From assembly GCF_021023085.1 (NCBI RefSeq), contig NZ_PGCK01000010.1:84093-148092 (forward strand): a stretch of 64,000 nt of DNA. The letters run 5' to 3'. Positions 16,652 to 25,464 of this stretch are shown one piece after another. Below the pieces are notes generated by a model. That model was not told the DNA's origin. It was given only the letters and a program-made list of their open reading frames with translations, and ran no database searches. Positions within the stretch are counted from its first letter, which is position 1. Each line of letters starts with the position of its first letter. Both the position numbers and the translations under genes were made by a program. The stretch is from Methanooceanicella nereidis (lineage in GTDB: Archaea > Halobacteriota > Methanocellia > Methanocellales > Methanocellaceae).

Positions 16652-17656
16652 CTATTTAGAGTTGGCCGTCGATACGGCAGAGTTTATAGCGATCTCGGAG
16701 ATATTACAGCCATAATCGCATATCCTGTCCAGACTGTCGAGAATAATGCCGATAGGCATCGATACTTCCGAGCTGAGGTTCAGGACGGACTCGTCTATGA
16801 CACGTATCTTTTCCGTCAGTTCGGTACGCCTCAGGAAGGTCGAGTTCGCAAGAGTGATGTTTTTCTTCATTAGCGCTTCCATCGAATCTTCGACTATCTT
16901 CATACAAAGCTTATTCGCTTCATCGATCCTGTCGATGACATCCTGCGGCACTTCCATTTCCCCGATCTGTATGACCATGTTGCATATCTTGTTCGCGTGG
17001 TCCCCTATCCTCTCAAAAGGATATGCCGCAAGCCTCAGGTCAAGGTGCTCTTCCATGGTCATATCGAATTTATCCGCTATGGATATATCCCTCATGACCA
17101 TCCGGAACTGTTTAGAGACAAGAAGATACAGTTTATCCACTTCGCTATCCCTGTCCGCCACGTCCTTCGCGAGGTCGAAGTCCTTCTCCTTAAGGGCAGT
17201 TATCGCGTTCTCCTGCATGGAGCTTGTTATCATGAACATTCTTTTTATGCTCTTTTTAACTGATAGTTCGGCAGGATTAAGGATGTCCTGTAGCACGATC
17301 TTATCGGACGTTTCCTCGATGATCTCAGGGCCGATCAGCATATTGACGGTCTTCCTGACGGTGTCGCGCTGTCTCGATAAGATCTTGGCAGATTTTAGCT
17401 CTATTGAAGTGAAACCGGCTATATAGGCTGCTATGATCTCCCTGATCAGGTTATCGCCATCTTTATTCTCGATATAGATGGTCTTGGAATGATGCACTTC
17501 CGGCGCATTCTTGGTGCGTATCGATAGCGAGCCGTCTGACTGAGGCACCAGAGAGACTTCATCGCCACCCTTTAAATTCACCTTGTTAGCCCATGACTTG
17601 GGAAGAGATACAATGAGTGTTGTTCCGCCTGTGATCTGAACCTTACGAGTTTCCAT
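16652..17656 (-). CDS. AbrB/SpoVT-PhoU fusion, archaeal phosphate-uptake regulator
   Basis: The first 45 or so residues (METRKVQITGGTTLIVSLPK, then WANKVNLKGGDEV) form an AbrB/SpoVT-type swapped-hairpin DNA-binding domain. The rest carries two PhoU-type helical repeats with acidic clusters such as YPFERIGDHANKI and LDRICDYGCNI. Proteins of this architecture are thought to regulate phosphate genes in archaea, which lack the PhoB/PhoR system. ATG at 17656 is chosen over the upstream in-frame start at 17692: CAGGGG sits 6 bases before it, and the domain begins there. It is the first gene of the leftward phosphate cluster and may control its own promoter. Confidence 0.88.
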   Translation of the reverse strand: METRKVQITGGTTLIVSLPKSWANKVNLKGGDEVSLVPQSDGSLSIRTKNAPEVHHSKTIYIENKDGDNLIREIIAAYIAGFTSIELKSAKILSRQRDTVRKTVNMLIGPEIIEETSDKIVLQDILNPAELSVKKSIKRMFMITSSMQENAITALKEKDFDLAKDVADRDSEVDKLYLLVSKQFRMVMRDISIADKFDMTMEEHLDLRLAAYPFERIGDHANKICNMVIQIGEMEVPQDVIDRIDEANKLCMKIVEDSMEALMKKNITLANSTFLRRTELTEKIRVIDESVLNLSSEVSMPIGIILDSLDRICDYGCNISEIAINSAVSTANSK

Positions 17657-17740
17657 ATTTTTCCCCTGTATAAACGGTAACATTATTTTCAATAGCCCCT
17701 CATATTTAACCTGTCATATCTATAGCCATGGTATGTATGA

Positions 17741-17752
17741 TATATACCACTA
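17741..17752 (-). promoter_or_regulatory. TAGTGNTATATA motif and promoter of the AbrB-PhoU gene
   Basis: The minus strand reads TAGTGGTATATA, just downstream of a TATA-like ATTATATATACT (17759-17770). An operator overlapping the promoter and transcription start would fit repression. The remaining sequence between this gene and rlmE (17657-17976, 320 bases) is AT-rich with no supported gene and must also contain the rlmE promoter. Confidence 0.45.
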
Positions 17753-17976
17753 TATAGAGTATATATAATTAAAATATTTTATGATTAAATACGAATTATA
17801 TACAATATCCTGACACAATATAATGTAACAAAATAGATATATTGATATAAATATATATTTAAACAATAATAAGCTATTTCAACAAGTTTTTCATAGACAT
17901 AAGAAAAGTATTTACTCGTATCGAAATGTACGAAAGATACATATCACATGTGCGATACTGAGTTCAAAGAGGGAAT

Positions 17977-18738
17977 ATGCCAGCTAAAAAGAGAGACTTC
18001 TTTTATAATAAGGCCAAGCAAATGGGATACCGTTCGAGAGCCTCATTCAAATTACAATACATAAATGAAAGATATGAGATCATCAAGGAAGGGGACACCG
18101 TCGTAGATCTGGGAGCCGCCCCAGGAGGATGGTTACAGGTAGCAAAAGAGATCTCCGGCGGGACAGTGATCGGCGTCGACCTGCAAAAGATAGAGCCCAT
18201 TGAAGGAGTTACAACTATCAAAGGAGACATGACAGCACCCGCGACACAGGAGAAGATATTCGCGCTCGTGGACAGGGTAGACGCGGTCATATGCGATGCC
18301 GCCCCCAACGTTTCCGGAAACTGGGCGCTTGACCATGGCAGGTCAATAGACCTCGGAAAAGTCGCGCTTGATGTAGCGGCTAAGCTATTATCGCCGGGCG
18401 GTAATTTTGTCGTCAAGATATTTCAGGGGGACATGTACGACATGTACCTGAATCTTGTTAGAAAGAACTTCGCATTCGTGACATCATACAAATCCGAAGC
18501 CTCTAGAAAACAAAGCGCAGAGATTTACGTTATTGGAAAAGGCTTCCTGACGGCGCCTGTGAAAAAAGGTCAGGTAATGGAAGTAGTGATCGAGGATGTT
18601 GGCAAGTCCGGAGACGGTATCGCAAGAGTGGAAGATTTTGTTATCTTCGTAAAAGACGCTAGGAAAGGGCAAAAAGCGAAAATTAAGATTGACGACGTTA
18701 AGGAAAAATTCGCTTTTGCGAAGGTACTATCGGAATGA
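17977..18738 (+). CDS. rlmE: 23S rRNA 2'-O-methyltransferase RlmE with C-terminal TRAM domain
   Basis: RlmE/FtsJ methylates the 2'-OH of a uridine in the peptidyl-transferase region of 23S rRNA. The 253 residues contain the SAM loop DLGAAPGGWLQVA and the family's K-D-K-E catalytic set: Lys in RASFKLQ, Asp in ICDAAPN, Lys in FVVKIFQG, and Glu in SRKQSAEIYV. Residues from about 195 on (KKGQVMEVVIEDVGKSGDGI and onward) form a TRAM RNA-binding domain, a common archaeal addition. The ATG lies 10 bases after AGAGGGA. Confidence 0.95.
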   Translation: MPAKKRDFFYNKAKQMGYRSRASFKLQYINERYEIIKEGDTVVDLGAAPGGWLQVAKEISGGTVIGVDLQKIEPIEGVTTIKGDMTAPATQEKIFALVDRVDAVICDAAPNVSGNWALDHGRSIDLGKVALDVAAKLLSPGGNFVVKIFQGDMYDMYLNLVRKNFAFVTSYKSEASRKQSAEIYVIGKGFLTAPVKKGQVMEVVIEDVGKSGDGIARVEDFVIFVKDARKGQKAKIKIDDVKEKFAFAKVLSE

Positions 18739-18799
18739 TCAAATATCATTCTTTTTCTTCCGTTTAAAATGATATATGATCCCGGTTTTTACTGGATCT

Positions 18800-19050
18800 T
18801 TTATGTTCAATGATGAACACGAAGGCTACTAAGTGCTCGAAGTACCAGCATTTTTCACCGCCAGAGGCGCAGTGGGCACCAGGGTTCACAAAGGATGTTT
18901 TTAATGGTAGAGGCATCTTTTAAAAAAAAAATTGTGTTCCTTTCTCGCCTTCGTGCGCTTAGTGGTGAAAAATGGTGGTACTTCTAGCCCTTAGAGCGCT
19001 ATGTGGTGAGAAACCGTGCCCTTAGTAGCCTTCATGTTGATCTTGATAAT
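18800..19050 (+). repeat. Interspersed palindrome, copy A
   Basis: This is a degenerate copy of the long inverted repeat family. Outer arms around GAACACGAAGGCTACTAAG (18814-18833) pair with CTTAGTAGCCTTCATGTTGA (19021-19040), and inner arms carry the CGCACGAAGGCGA/TCGCCTTCGTGCG words. The core (18888-18935, CACAAAGGATG then A-rich then TTGTG) has the plus orientation. It fills the 359-base gap between the convergent rlmE and DedA genes, which holds no gene. Confidence 0.75.
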
Positions 19051-19097
19051 ATATTAATATACACGGGAGACTTTACATGCACGCCACTAAGTTCCTT

Positions 19098-19733
19098 TTA
19101 TCTTGTCCCCATAATGGCATCCATGCTTTCTTTTTTATAGAACGCTTTATAGCCAGCGTATAGAACGAACAGCACGACACCCAGGACAATGGCTATATCA
19201 AGATATATCCAGTAGTCTTCCAGCCTCTTCCAGTTTTCGCCAAGAAGTATTCCCGCATAGGCTAAAGCGTAGCACCAGGGTATCGATCCGACAAATGAAT
19301 AAACGGAAAATTTTTTAAAGTCCATTCTTGCTATGCCAGCCGGAAGAGAGATGAAAGTGCGTATGACGGGCAATAGCCTCGCAATGAAAACGGCCTTGCC
19401 GCCGTATCTCTCGAACCATCTGTCAGCAATGACCATCTTATCACTAGAAATGAGGACATACTTCCCGTATTTTTCCAGGATCGGCCTGCCGCCATAGTAT
19501 CCCACGGCATAGGATAACACCGACCCGATAAGACACCCGACGCTTCCTGCAAGCCCGACAAGGAAAAAGTCCAGGTCGCCCCTTTGTGCGGCGAACCCAC
19601 CAAAAGGCATTACGATCTCGCTCGGGACGGGCATACATGCGCTTTCCAGCGTCATCAGGAACACTATGCCAAGATAGCCGATCTGCGTAATAATGTCAGT
19701 GATATAAAGTGATAAGAATTCGAATAAGACCAA
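19098..19733 (-). CDS. DedA-family membrane protein
   Basis: DedA/SNARE-associated proteins are polytopic membrane proteins proposed to act as lipid scramblases or transporters of undecaprenyl- or other polyprenyl-phosphate lipids. The 211 residues show ESACMPVPSEIVMPFGGFAA near residue 30, the amphipathic VFIARLLPVIRTFISLPAGI, and four to five hydrophobic segments. The start is TTG at 19733, with AAGGGGT 7 bases upstream; no ATG fits before the first conserved helix. It is transcribed alone toward rlmE. Confidence 0.9.
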   Translation of the reverse strand: MVLFEFLSLYITDIITQIGYLGIVFLMTLESACMPVPSEIVMPFGGFAAQRGDLDFFLVGLAGSVGCLIGSVLSYAVGYYGGRPILEKYGKYVLISSDKMVIADRWFERYGGKAVFIARLLPVIRTFISLPAGIARMDFKKFSVYSFVGSIPWCYALAYAGILLGENWKRLEDYWIYLDIAIVLGVVLFVLYAGYKAFYKKESMDAIMGTR

Positions 19734-19947
19734 GGCCAGACCCCTTAATATATTTACCGTATTTATATTATTACTGTATAAATGTTTCTAATATCAGCGC
19801 CTATATATCCTATTCACATTTGACATATATTTTTTGTATGTTTTAGTATGCGAAATGCTTTTATGTTATCTGATAAGGATTTGTATAGTTAGGATAATCT
19901 AAACTATCGCTTATCCATATCATAAGAAAAGAGGCAGGAAGTCGAAA

Positions 19948-20895
19948 ATGATCTCCATAAACGATAACGTGACAAGGTATATTGATGAGATACTTGACAG
20001 GGAAGAAGAGCTGAACGTAAAGTCATATTATCTTGAGAACCAGGCCACGGTCATCGATTGTGGAGTCAATGCGGTCGGCAGCATAGGCGCCGGCATACTA
20101 TATGCAATGGTAAGCCTGGGCGGCTTCGGCAAAATATCAATGGTCCCGGGCATCATCGATGACTATTACCTGCATTTCTCGCAAGTCTACATAGACAGCC
20201 CATACCTTGCGTGCCTGGGGTCCCAGAAGCCTGCGTGGAAATTAAAGATAGAAGGCTACACCGGCACGGCTTTTGGTCCGGCAAGAGCGATATCCCAAAA
20301 GCCTAAGGCGTTATATTCGGCGATAGATTATACTGATGATTCCGAGACGGCCATCATAAACATCGAATCACAGGCTTTGCCGGGAGAGAAAGAGATAGAT
20401 TTCATAGCAAAGCAATGCTCGACAGACCCGGAATGTGTAGTGGCGCTGGTTGCTAAGCCCAACTCAATAGCAGGCTCGATCGTTAACAGCACGCGCACCG
20501 TGGAATGGGTATTGAACAGGCTGTACCAGCTGGGATATGATACGAGAAATATCACGTCAGCTTCAAGCGCCACGCCTATCGCCCCGGTAATGAGCGGCGA
20601 GCAGGAATCAATGGGCGTATCCTTCGACAGCATTGCATATTACGGTATGGCATTTTTATATGCAAAATGCCAGGATGAACGTTTCAAAGACGCGGTCTCA
20701 GCGTCATCAAAGAACTACGGTAAGGGCTTTTTATCGATAATGAAAGAATCGCAGGGAGATTACTCGAAGGTCGATCCGGCGATGTTCACAACGGCCAGGC
20801 TCACGGTCAACGGCCTTGAGGACGGTATCACGAAAGGATATGGTAAACTGAACCCGTCAATGCTGATGACCTCATATGGCTTGAAGAATATTTAA
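19948..20895 (+). CDS. mch: Second, divergent methenyl-tetrahydromethanopterin cyclohydrolase
   Basis: Mch interconverts methenyl- and formyl-tetrahydromethanopterin in methanogenesis. This 315-residue copy aligns end to end with the canonical copy at 36619-37575, including VIDCGVNAVGSIGAGILY, the GSGPARA-like FGPARAIS, VVALVAKPNSIAGS and a shared C-terminus ending in GLKNI. The R-x-x-E pair in RTVEW matches RVVE of the canonical copy, the site described as catalytic in archaeal Mch. Identity between the two is low by eye. ATG with GGCAGGAAG upstream is a sound start. It may be a paralogue with a shifted substrate, cofactor or condition of use. Confidence 0.88.
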   Translation: MISINDNVTRYIDEILDREEELNVKSYYLENQATVIDCGVNAVGSIGAGILYAMVSLGGFGKISMVPGIIDDYYLHFSQVYIDSPYLACLGSQKPAWKLKIEGYTGTAFGPARAISQKPKALYSAIDYTDDSETAIINIESQALPGEKEIDFIAKQCSTDPECVVALVAKPNSIAGSIVNSTRTVEWVLNRLYQLGYDTRNITSASSATPIAPVMSGEQESMGVSFDSIAYYGMAFLYAKCQDERFKDAVSASSKNYGKGFLSIMKESQGDYSKVDPAMFTTARLTVNGLEDGITKGYGKLNPSMLMTSYGLKNI

Positions 20896-21074
20896 GACAC
20901 ATACCTTTTTTATGAAGTGTTCCGGGAACCGGATGCATGATCTACTAACTGCAGTGTATCTTAAATCCTTAATTTTATAATGAGAATTTATCATGGCCAC
21001 GTTTTTATTCCAAAGACGCAACGTTCTTAGTGGTGTATCCCTTAAATTCATTGTTTAGCATATCTTTATACCAT

Positions 21075-21290
21075 AATCACAAAGGGCTCGAAGGAACACC
21101 AAACTGCCAACCACAAAGCGCACAAAGGCGACAAAGGAACACAAAGGACTTCCTTTAGAAGATTAACATATGCTAAAAAAATTTGTGTACCTTATTCGCC
21201 TTCGTGCGCTTTGTGGTTAAAAAAATAGTGGACCTTAGAGCCCTTCGTGCGCTTAGTGGTAAAAAACCGTAGTCTCGGTTGCCTTTGTGT
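21075..21290 (+). repeat. Interspersed palindrome, copy B
   Basis: This is the clearest copy of the repeat family. The left arm ACCACAAAGCGCACAAAGGC (about 21110-21130) pairs with GCCTTCGTGCGCTTTGTGG (about 21199-21217). Between them lies the conserved core: AAAGGACTTC, an AT-rich stretch, then AAAAAAATTTGTG. A second, outer pair of related arms flanks it. It sits between the convergent second mch and sat genes. The other bases of this 607-base gap (20896-21502) hold nothing recognisable except the sat terminator. Confidence 0.8.
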
Positions 21291-21467
21291 TTAGATTGAT
21301 TTATGAGGAACTGATATTTGTATAAAGAGCTTACGGGACAGAGCCCTAAAAACTCGGCGTGTCTTTAAAAAAGAGTGGAGCCTTTCAGATTAAAATGCAT
21401 CATATTCACGTAAAACATTAATAAAAACGCTCCGCATTAAGAAAAGAATTTAAAATTTATACGAAGA

Positions 21468-21491
21468 GCCGGACACTGGATGATGCCCGGC
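21468..21491 (-). terminator. Probable terminator of sat
   Basis: GCCGG and CCGGC arms separated by 14 bases lie just downstream of the sat stop codon on the minus strand. They are followed by an A/T-rich stretch with several T runs. The stem is short, so this is only a likely terminator. Confidence 0.45.
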
Positions 21492-21502
21492 CTTTTAATA
21501 CC

Positions 21503-23176
21503 TTAATGGTATTCTTCGTATTTTAGCGGATTCCAGATAATCTTCTTAGAGTCCAGGCGTGAGTTCGGCAGGTTCTCATAGACATGCTTTGCAGATTCGA
21601 GTTCCTTTTCTGCCTCCTCTTTGCTCTGGAACATTCTGTTATCAGCGCTCGGGTCAGCTGTCTTCACTTTTTCCTCGAGGGCTTTAATAAGGCTGAGCTG
21701 CCTCTCGCGGGCATACTCGTCCCCGTCCAGGATCCATTGTGGCGCCAGGTCTCTCCTGACGTCGCCGAAGTATTCGACCTCGCGGGCTATGTCACGAAGT
21801 ATCCTTTCGGAGTTCTCCCTGACATCCATAAGGGCCTTCTCAACGTCCTCTATGGTGAGGTCTTCCCAGCTCAGGGGCTTATCCCTTAGCTGTCCTCCCA
21901 GCCTCTTGGCGACCAGATAGAACGGGAACATCTTCTTTATGATAGAGCCTACTGGATAAATGGACCCTCCGTTCTCGTCAAGACCCTTAGGCTGAACGCC
22001 CTGCATCGCTATTCTGGCGACCTCGGGCCTGACGACCTCCTTCGGAGGCATATAGCCATATCTCATAAGTTCCCTGATCGATGTGCCGCTTATGTTTATC
22101 CTGTACTGTTTCCCGTGCGGGCAGGTATTCTCCGTCGCCGTTGTGCCGCAGCGTGTGCAGTAGAACACTTCGCTGAAGAACAGAAGATCGATGCCAAGCT
22201 CCTTTGTTCCTCCTTCGTACAGGCGGTCGAATATCGTCTGGCATTCATAGTCGCCGTAATAGCTGCCTACGCCTGCATGGTCCCTTCCTATGGCGAAGCT
22301 CGTCGCTCCGAAGTTCTTTGACACAAGCGCGTGCAGTATAGCCTCTCTCGGGCCTGCGAATATGTATGTCACACGAAGCGGGCTGATCAATGCCCTTTCT
22401 TTCGGGTAATATTTGTTGATAAGAGTCTCGTAAGCCTGAAGCCGGTACTCGGACCGTACATACTCAGGCTTCGCCAGCTGCACCAGGGGCTGGATGAGCA
22501 GCATGTCATTGTTCTCAAGCGCCGTGCGGTGAATGTATTCGTGGCCGCGGTGGACAGGATTGGCGCCGGTAATGAAGCCGACAACGCTCTTTGCGCCCTT
22601 TTTCTTGTAGAAGTAATCCCTGCATTCTGCCGGTGTAAGCCTGCATTTCTCAAATGCTCCCCAGTTGGCCCGGGTCATGAGCTCGACCTTTCCGGCAAGC
22701 GACCTGTCACCCATCCTCTCATAGATGCTGCGCACTCCTGGGTGGCGCTTATCTGTCGTGCCGAAAACACACTGCGCGCGTTCCTCGCGGTCATACTCGA
22801 AGACTTCCTCGGTGATGATGCGCGCTATCGGCTCTTTATTCTTGTTGATAAGAGTAACGATGTCCCCTTTGCTGAGACCTTTCAGAACATCCTGGTTGCG
22901 TTCACCTGCGACCGCGAAAGACAGCGGTGTCGGCCATGGCGTACCGTCGGCAAGCCTGCCCGTATGTAACACAGACCTGTAGTCCTCCTGTGTGTGGAAA
23001 CCATCACATGGACTCAGGGCGCCTGTAGCTATCATCTCGATGGTGATCCATGCTTCCTCGTCTACCATGATGGTATCCTGGTTCTTAGAAAGGCTTTCCA
23101 ATGCTTCTTCAAGGGCCACTTCCCTTGCCGGACCCTCCAGTATCGTATTGACAAGCTTCAGTTCTGTTCGGCTCAT
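21503..23176 (-). CDS. sat: ATP sulfurylase (sulfate adenylyltransferase) with extended C-terminus
   Basis: Sat makes adenosine 5'-phosphosulfate from ATP and sulfate, the entry step of sulfate assimilation. The N-terminal PUA-like part (1-170) is followed by the nucleotidyltransferase domain with the HxGH motif in GANPVHRGHEYIHR, QPLVQLAKPEY, and IGRDHAGVGSYYG. A zinc-type CTRCGTTATENTCPHGK segment precedes ISGTSIRELM. The 557 residues exceed the usual 380-460 because of a helical, charged C-terminal extension of about 130 residues that I do not recognise and that has no APS-kinase P-loop. It is monocistronic here, with no APS kinase or reductase beside it. Confidence 0.95.
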   Translation of the reverse strand: MSRTELKLVNTILEGPAREVALEEALESLSKNQDTIMVDEEAWITIEMIATGALSPCDGFHTQEDYRSVLHTGRLADGTPWPTPLSFAVAGERNQDVLKGLSKGDIVTLINKNKEPIARIITEEVFEYDREERAQCVFGTTDKRHPGVRSIYERMGDRSLAGKVELMTRANWGAFEKCRLTPAECRDYFYKKKGAKSVVGFITGANPVHRGHEYIHRTALENNDMLLIQPLVQLAKPEYVRSEYRLQAYETLINKYYPKERALISPLRVTYIFAGPREAILHALVSKNFGATSFAIGRDHAGVGSYYGDYECQTIFDRLYEGGTKELGIDLLFFSEVFYCTRCGTTATENTCPHGKQYRINISGTSIRELMRYGYMPPKEVVRPEVARIAMQGVQPKGLDENGGSIYPVGSIIKKMFPFYLVAKRLGGQLRDKPLSWEDLTIEDVEKALMDVRENSERILRDIAREVEYFGDVRRDLAPQWILDGDEYARERQLSLIKALEEKVKTADPSADNRMFQSKEEAEKELESAKHVYENLPNSRLDSKKIIWNPLKYEEYH

Positions 23177-23425
23177 TATCGGTCTCCATTCATCTTTATA
23201 ATTTATAATCGTTATAGATTTAACACTGCTGAGTAATTAAATTTATCCTACTTATACATATCGCTCGACAAATGACTAAAATGCATGAATGTCGACCTTA
23301 ATAAATTACATGTCTTCCAGTATTATAAAAATAAATTTCGGCATACGCTGACTTTGTTAATGAAAAATAATGATAAATAAATACACATATACTATAATGA
23401 AAATTCATTATAAATCAATTTATCA

Positions 23426-23692
23426 TCAGTCCATTTTAACCATACCATTCCCTATGTGAAACTCGTATTTTTTATCGCCGAATGATAAGACGATCCTGTA
23501 GCCCTCGACCAGCATCTGCGCATAAGACTTGCCGGGTTCGGGCATGCCAAGGCTGGTGTCGGGCCAGGTGATCTCTTCGCTTGATATGACCGCCAGGGTA
23601 TTTTGAGGCGCGCCGAGCATTTTAGATAATTTATTTTTCGCCATCTCGATAGCTTCCTGTAGACTCTCCGGGTATTCGTCAGACATATTCAT
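23426..23692 (-). CDS. Conserved small protein with a WPDTSLG motif
   Basis: The function is unknown. The 88 residues start with a helical segment (SLQEAIEMAKNKLSKMLG) and continue with ITWPDTSLGMPEPGKSYAQM then GYRIVLSFGDKKYEFHIG. I recall the W-DTSLG-P-PG-Y-Q-GYRI pattern from small bacterial and archaeal proteins of unnamed function. There is no signal peptide, so it is presumably cytosolic. It stands alone, 249 bases from sat. ATG at 23692 or the ATG two codons later could both serve as start. Confidence 0.7.
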   Translation of the reverse strand: MNMSDEYPESLQEAIEMAKNKLSKMLGAPQNTLAVISSEEITWPDTSLGMPEPGKSYAQMLVEGYRIVLSFGDKKYEFHIGNGMVKMD

Positions 23693-23894
23693 TCATATGT
23701 CGCTGGATATTGTTCAATGTTACTCAAAAATGGCACATAAAAAATTGAGGATTTGAAGACCATATGCAATGGCGGGAGCGGTTTTATATCCCTGCGGTCC
23801 GGCCGAACATACTGAAAAGGGACTTTATCGATATCGCTGGTTTCTATCTGACACCAATATGCTTTTAAACGTATTGTAATACATTTAGAGTCTG

Positions 23895-24548
23895 ATGCAT
23901 ATGAAGTCCAAAATAATGCTTATCACGGCACTGATGGTGCTGTGCTTTGTTACTCCCGCTCTTGGGGCTGAAGACAATATAAGTTATGTCAATCAGGTCT
24001 ATGAGAACAAGGGTATACAGATACATTTTGACAGGATAGAGGTCTCGGACAAGCCGACAGGATACTCGCCCATCAATTTCCCGTCATCTGAATACAGGTT
24101 CATTAAGCTTTATTACTCATTGTATAACCCCACGAATGAAAACGTAAAATACCTGCTCAATGTCACCATTCGTGACGATGACGGTAAGATATACTTAAGC
24201 GATGAGCAGACAACTTCCGAATCGATACCGCCCGAGCAGAAGTACTACAGGTTAAAGGAGTTCGCGGTCTCGAGGAACTCATCATATTATACATTATTAT
24301 GGAATTACTTTGACTGGGACGCGTTCATGGATAAGAGCACAGAGGTGTACACGATAAGGCCCGATGCCACCGCGACACCGACACCTACGCCAGTTGCGAC
24401 CGTGACGGCTACCGCGACACCCACGCCCACGCCTTCTCCAACCCCGTCCCCTGGAACCGGATGTATGCCATTCCTCCCGCTAGGCCTGTTTATCGGCGGT
24501 GTCGGCGGAATGGTCCTGATAGGTAGAAATTACATTAAAAACAGGTGA
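23895..24548 (+). CDS. Membrane-anchored surface protein with a C-terminal CMPFLP motif
   Basis: This is a secreted protein of unknown function. It has a signal peptide (to about residue 25, ALGAED), an ectodomain of about 130 residues resembling DUF4352-type beta-sandwiches (FIKLYYSLYNPTNENVKYLL), and a Thr/Pro linker (TPTPTPVATVT and so on). It ends with GCMPFLPLGLFIGGVGGMVLIG and a basic tail. The order of linker, CMPFLP, hydrophobic helix and basic tail recurs in the protein at 43450. It overlaps the Shine-Dalgarno region of the CinA-like gene, which starts 7 bases after its stop. Confidence 0.75.
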   Translation: MHMKSKIMLITALMVLCFVTPALGAEDNISYVNQVYENKGIQIHFDRIEVSDKPTGYSPINFPSSEYRFIKLYYSLYNPTNENVKYLLNVTIRDDDGKIYLSDEQTTSESIPPEQKYYRLKEFAVSRNSSYYTLLWNYFDWDAFMDKSTEVYTIRPDATATPTPTPVATVTATATPTPTPSPTPSPGTGCMPFLPLGLFIGGVGGMVLIGRNYIKNR

Positions 24549-24554
24549 GACATT

Positions 24555-25229
24555 TTGGATGCCACGGTGATATGTATCGGGGATGAACTATTATCCGGCG
24601 ACATATCGGACATGAACTCAGTATGGCTTGCTAAGCGGCTGACCGATAATGGAGTCGCTGTAAAAAAGATAATAGTCATACCCGATGACATAGAGACCAT
24701 AGCGGATGAAATAAAAAGGGCCGCTACGGATAAGGTCATCATCACCGGAGGCATTGGCCCCACCCATGACGACATAACAAGGTACGGCGTAGCTAAAGCG
24801 GCCGGAGTTGGCCTTGTGCGGGACCCGGAAGCAGTAAAGATAGTAACTCGTGTCACATGCAAGCCCGACGCCCTGACCATGGCGGACATACCGGCAGGCT
24901 CCGGGGTAATACCCAATCCGGTAGGGGCTGCACCGGGATTTATAGTTGAAGGGAGGATCTTTGTTTTTCCGGGCGTTCCTTCCGAGATGAAAGCCATGTT
25001 CGAACATGTGATGGACATGTTCACAGGTAAAAAGATGTTCGTTGACTGGCTGATCTCCAAAAGGCCGGAATCGGACCTTGTATCAGGCCTTAACGAGGCT
25101 GTAAAAAAATTCCCCGATGTCCTGTTCGGCTCATATCCTTCCGGAGTCGTAAAGATCAAAATGAGATCATATGACGCCGAACAGCTAAGATCGGCAAAAA
25201 AGTGGCTTGAGGATAGAATAAGGGAATAA
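24555..25229 (+). CDS. CinA/MoaB-like molybdopterin-binding domain protein
   Basis: The MoCF-biosynth fold appears as IGDELLSGDISDMNSVWLAK, IITGGIGPTHDDITRYGVAKA and VFPGVPSEMKAMFE, which matches the N-terminal domain of CinA rather than MoaB. The pattern LSGDISDMN at the substrate pocket and the C-terminal alpha-beta segment (PDVLFGSYP) also fit CinA-type nucleotide pyrophosphatases such as those acting on ADP-ribose or FAD. The C-terminal nicotinamide-nucleotide amidase domain of bacterial CinA is absent, as is usual in archaea. It starts with TTG at 24555, with GGTGA 7 bases upstream. Confidence 0.85.
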   Translation: MDATVICIGDELLSGDISDMNSVWLAKRLTDNGVAVKKIIVIPDDIETIADEIKRAATDKVIITGGIGPTHDDITRYGVAKAAGVGLVRDPEAVKIVTRVTCKPDALTMADIPAGSGVIPNPVGAAPGFIVEGRIFVFPGVPSEMKAMFEHVMDMFTGKKMFVDWLISKRPESDLVSGLNEAVKKFPDVLFGSYPSGVVKIKMRSYDAEQLRSAKKWLEDRIRE

Positions 25230-25236
25230 TCCATAT

Positions 25237-25279
25237 ATCGGTACGTCTAAAAATCCCGTAATATATGCCGATCTTTTTT
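25237..25279 (+). terminator. Probable terminator of the CinA-like gene
   Basis: ATCGGTACG pairs with CGTA and CCGAT on the far side with a bulge, and is followed by TTTTTT. The interrupted stem makes this tentative. The rest of the 235-base gap up to the next gene is AT-rich and includes a TATA-like element near 25400. Confidence 0.4.
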
Positions 25280-25464
25280 ATCGCCACACATACGATGAAC
25301 CCCTTTTTTTATAAACTTGTCATCGCTTAACTAATAATCATTTATATAAAATAAAATTACTAATAATTAATTTTCGCTTATAGTTCCATATAAACGTTTA
25401 AAAAAACATAAAATGTTTTATAATTTACAAAAAATACAAAAGATTACTTTAGAGAAGATTATTT

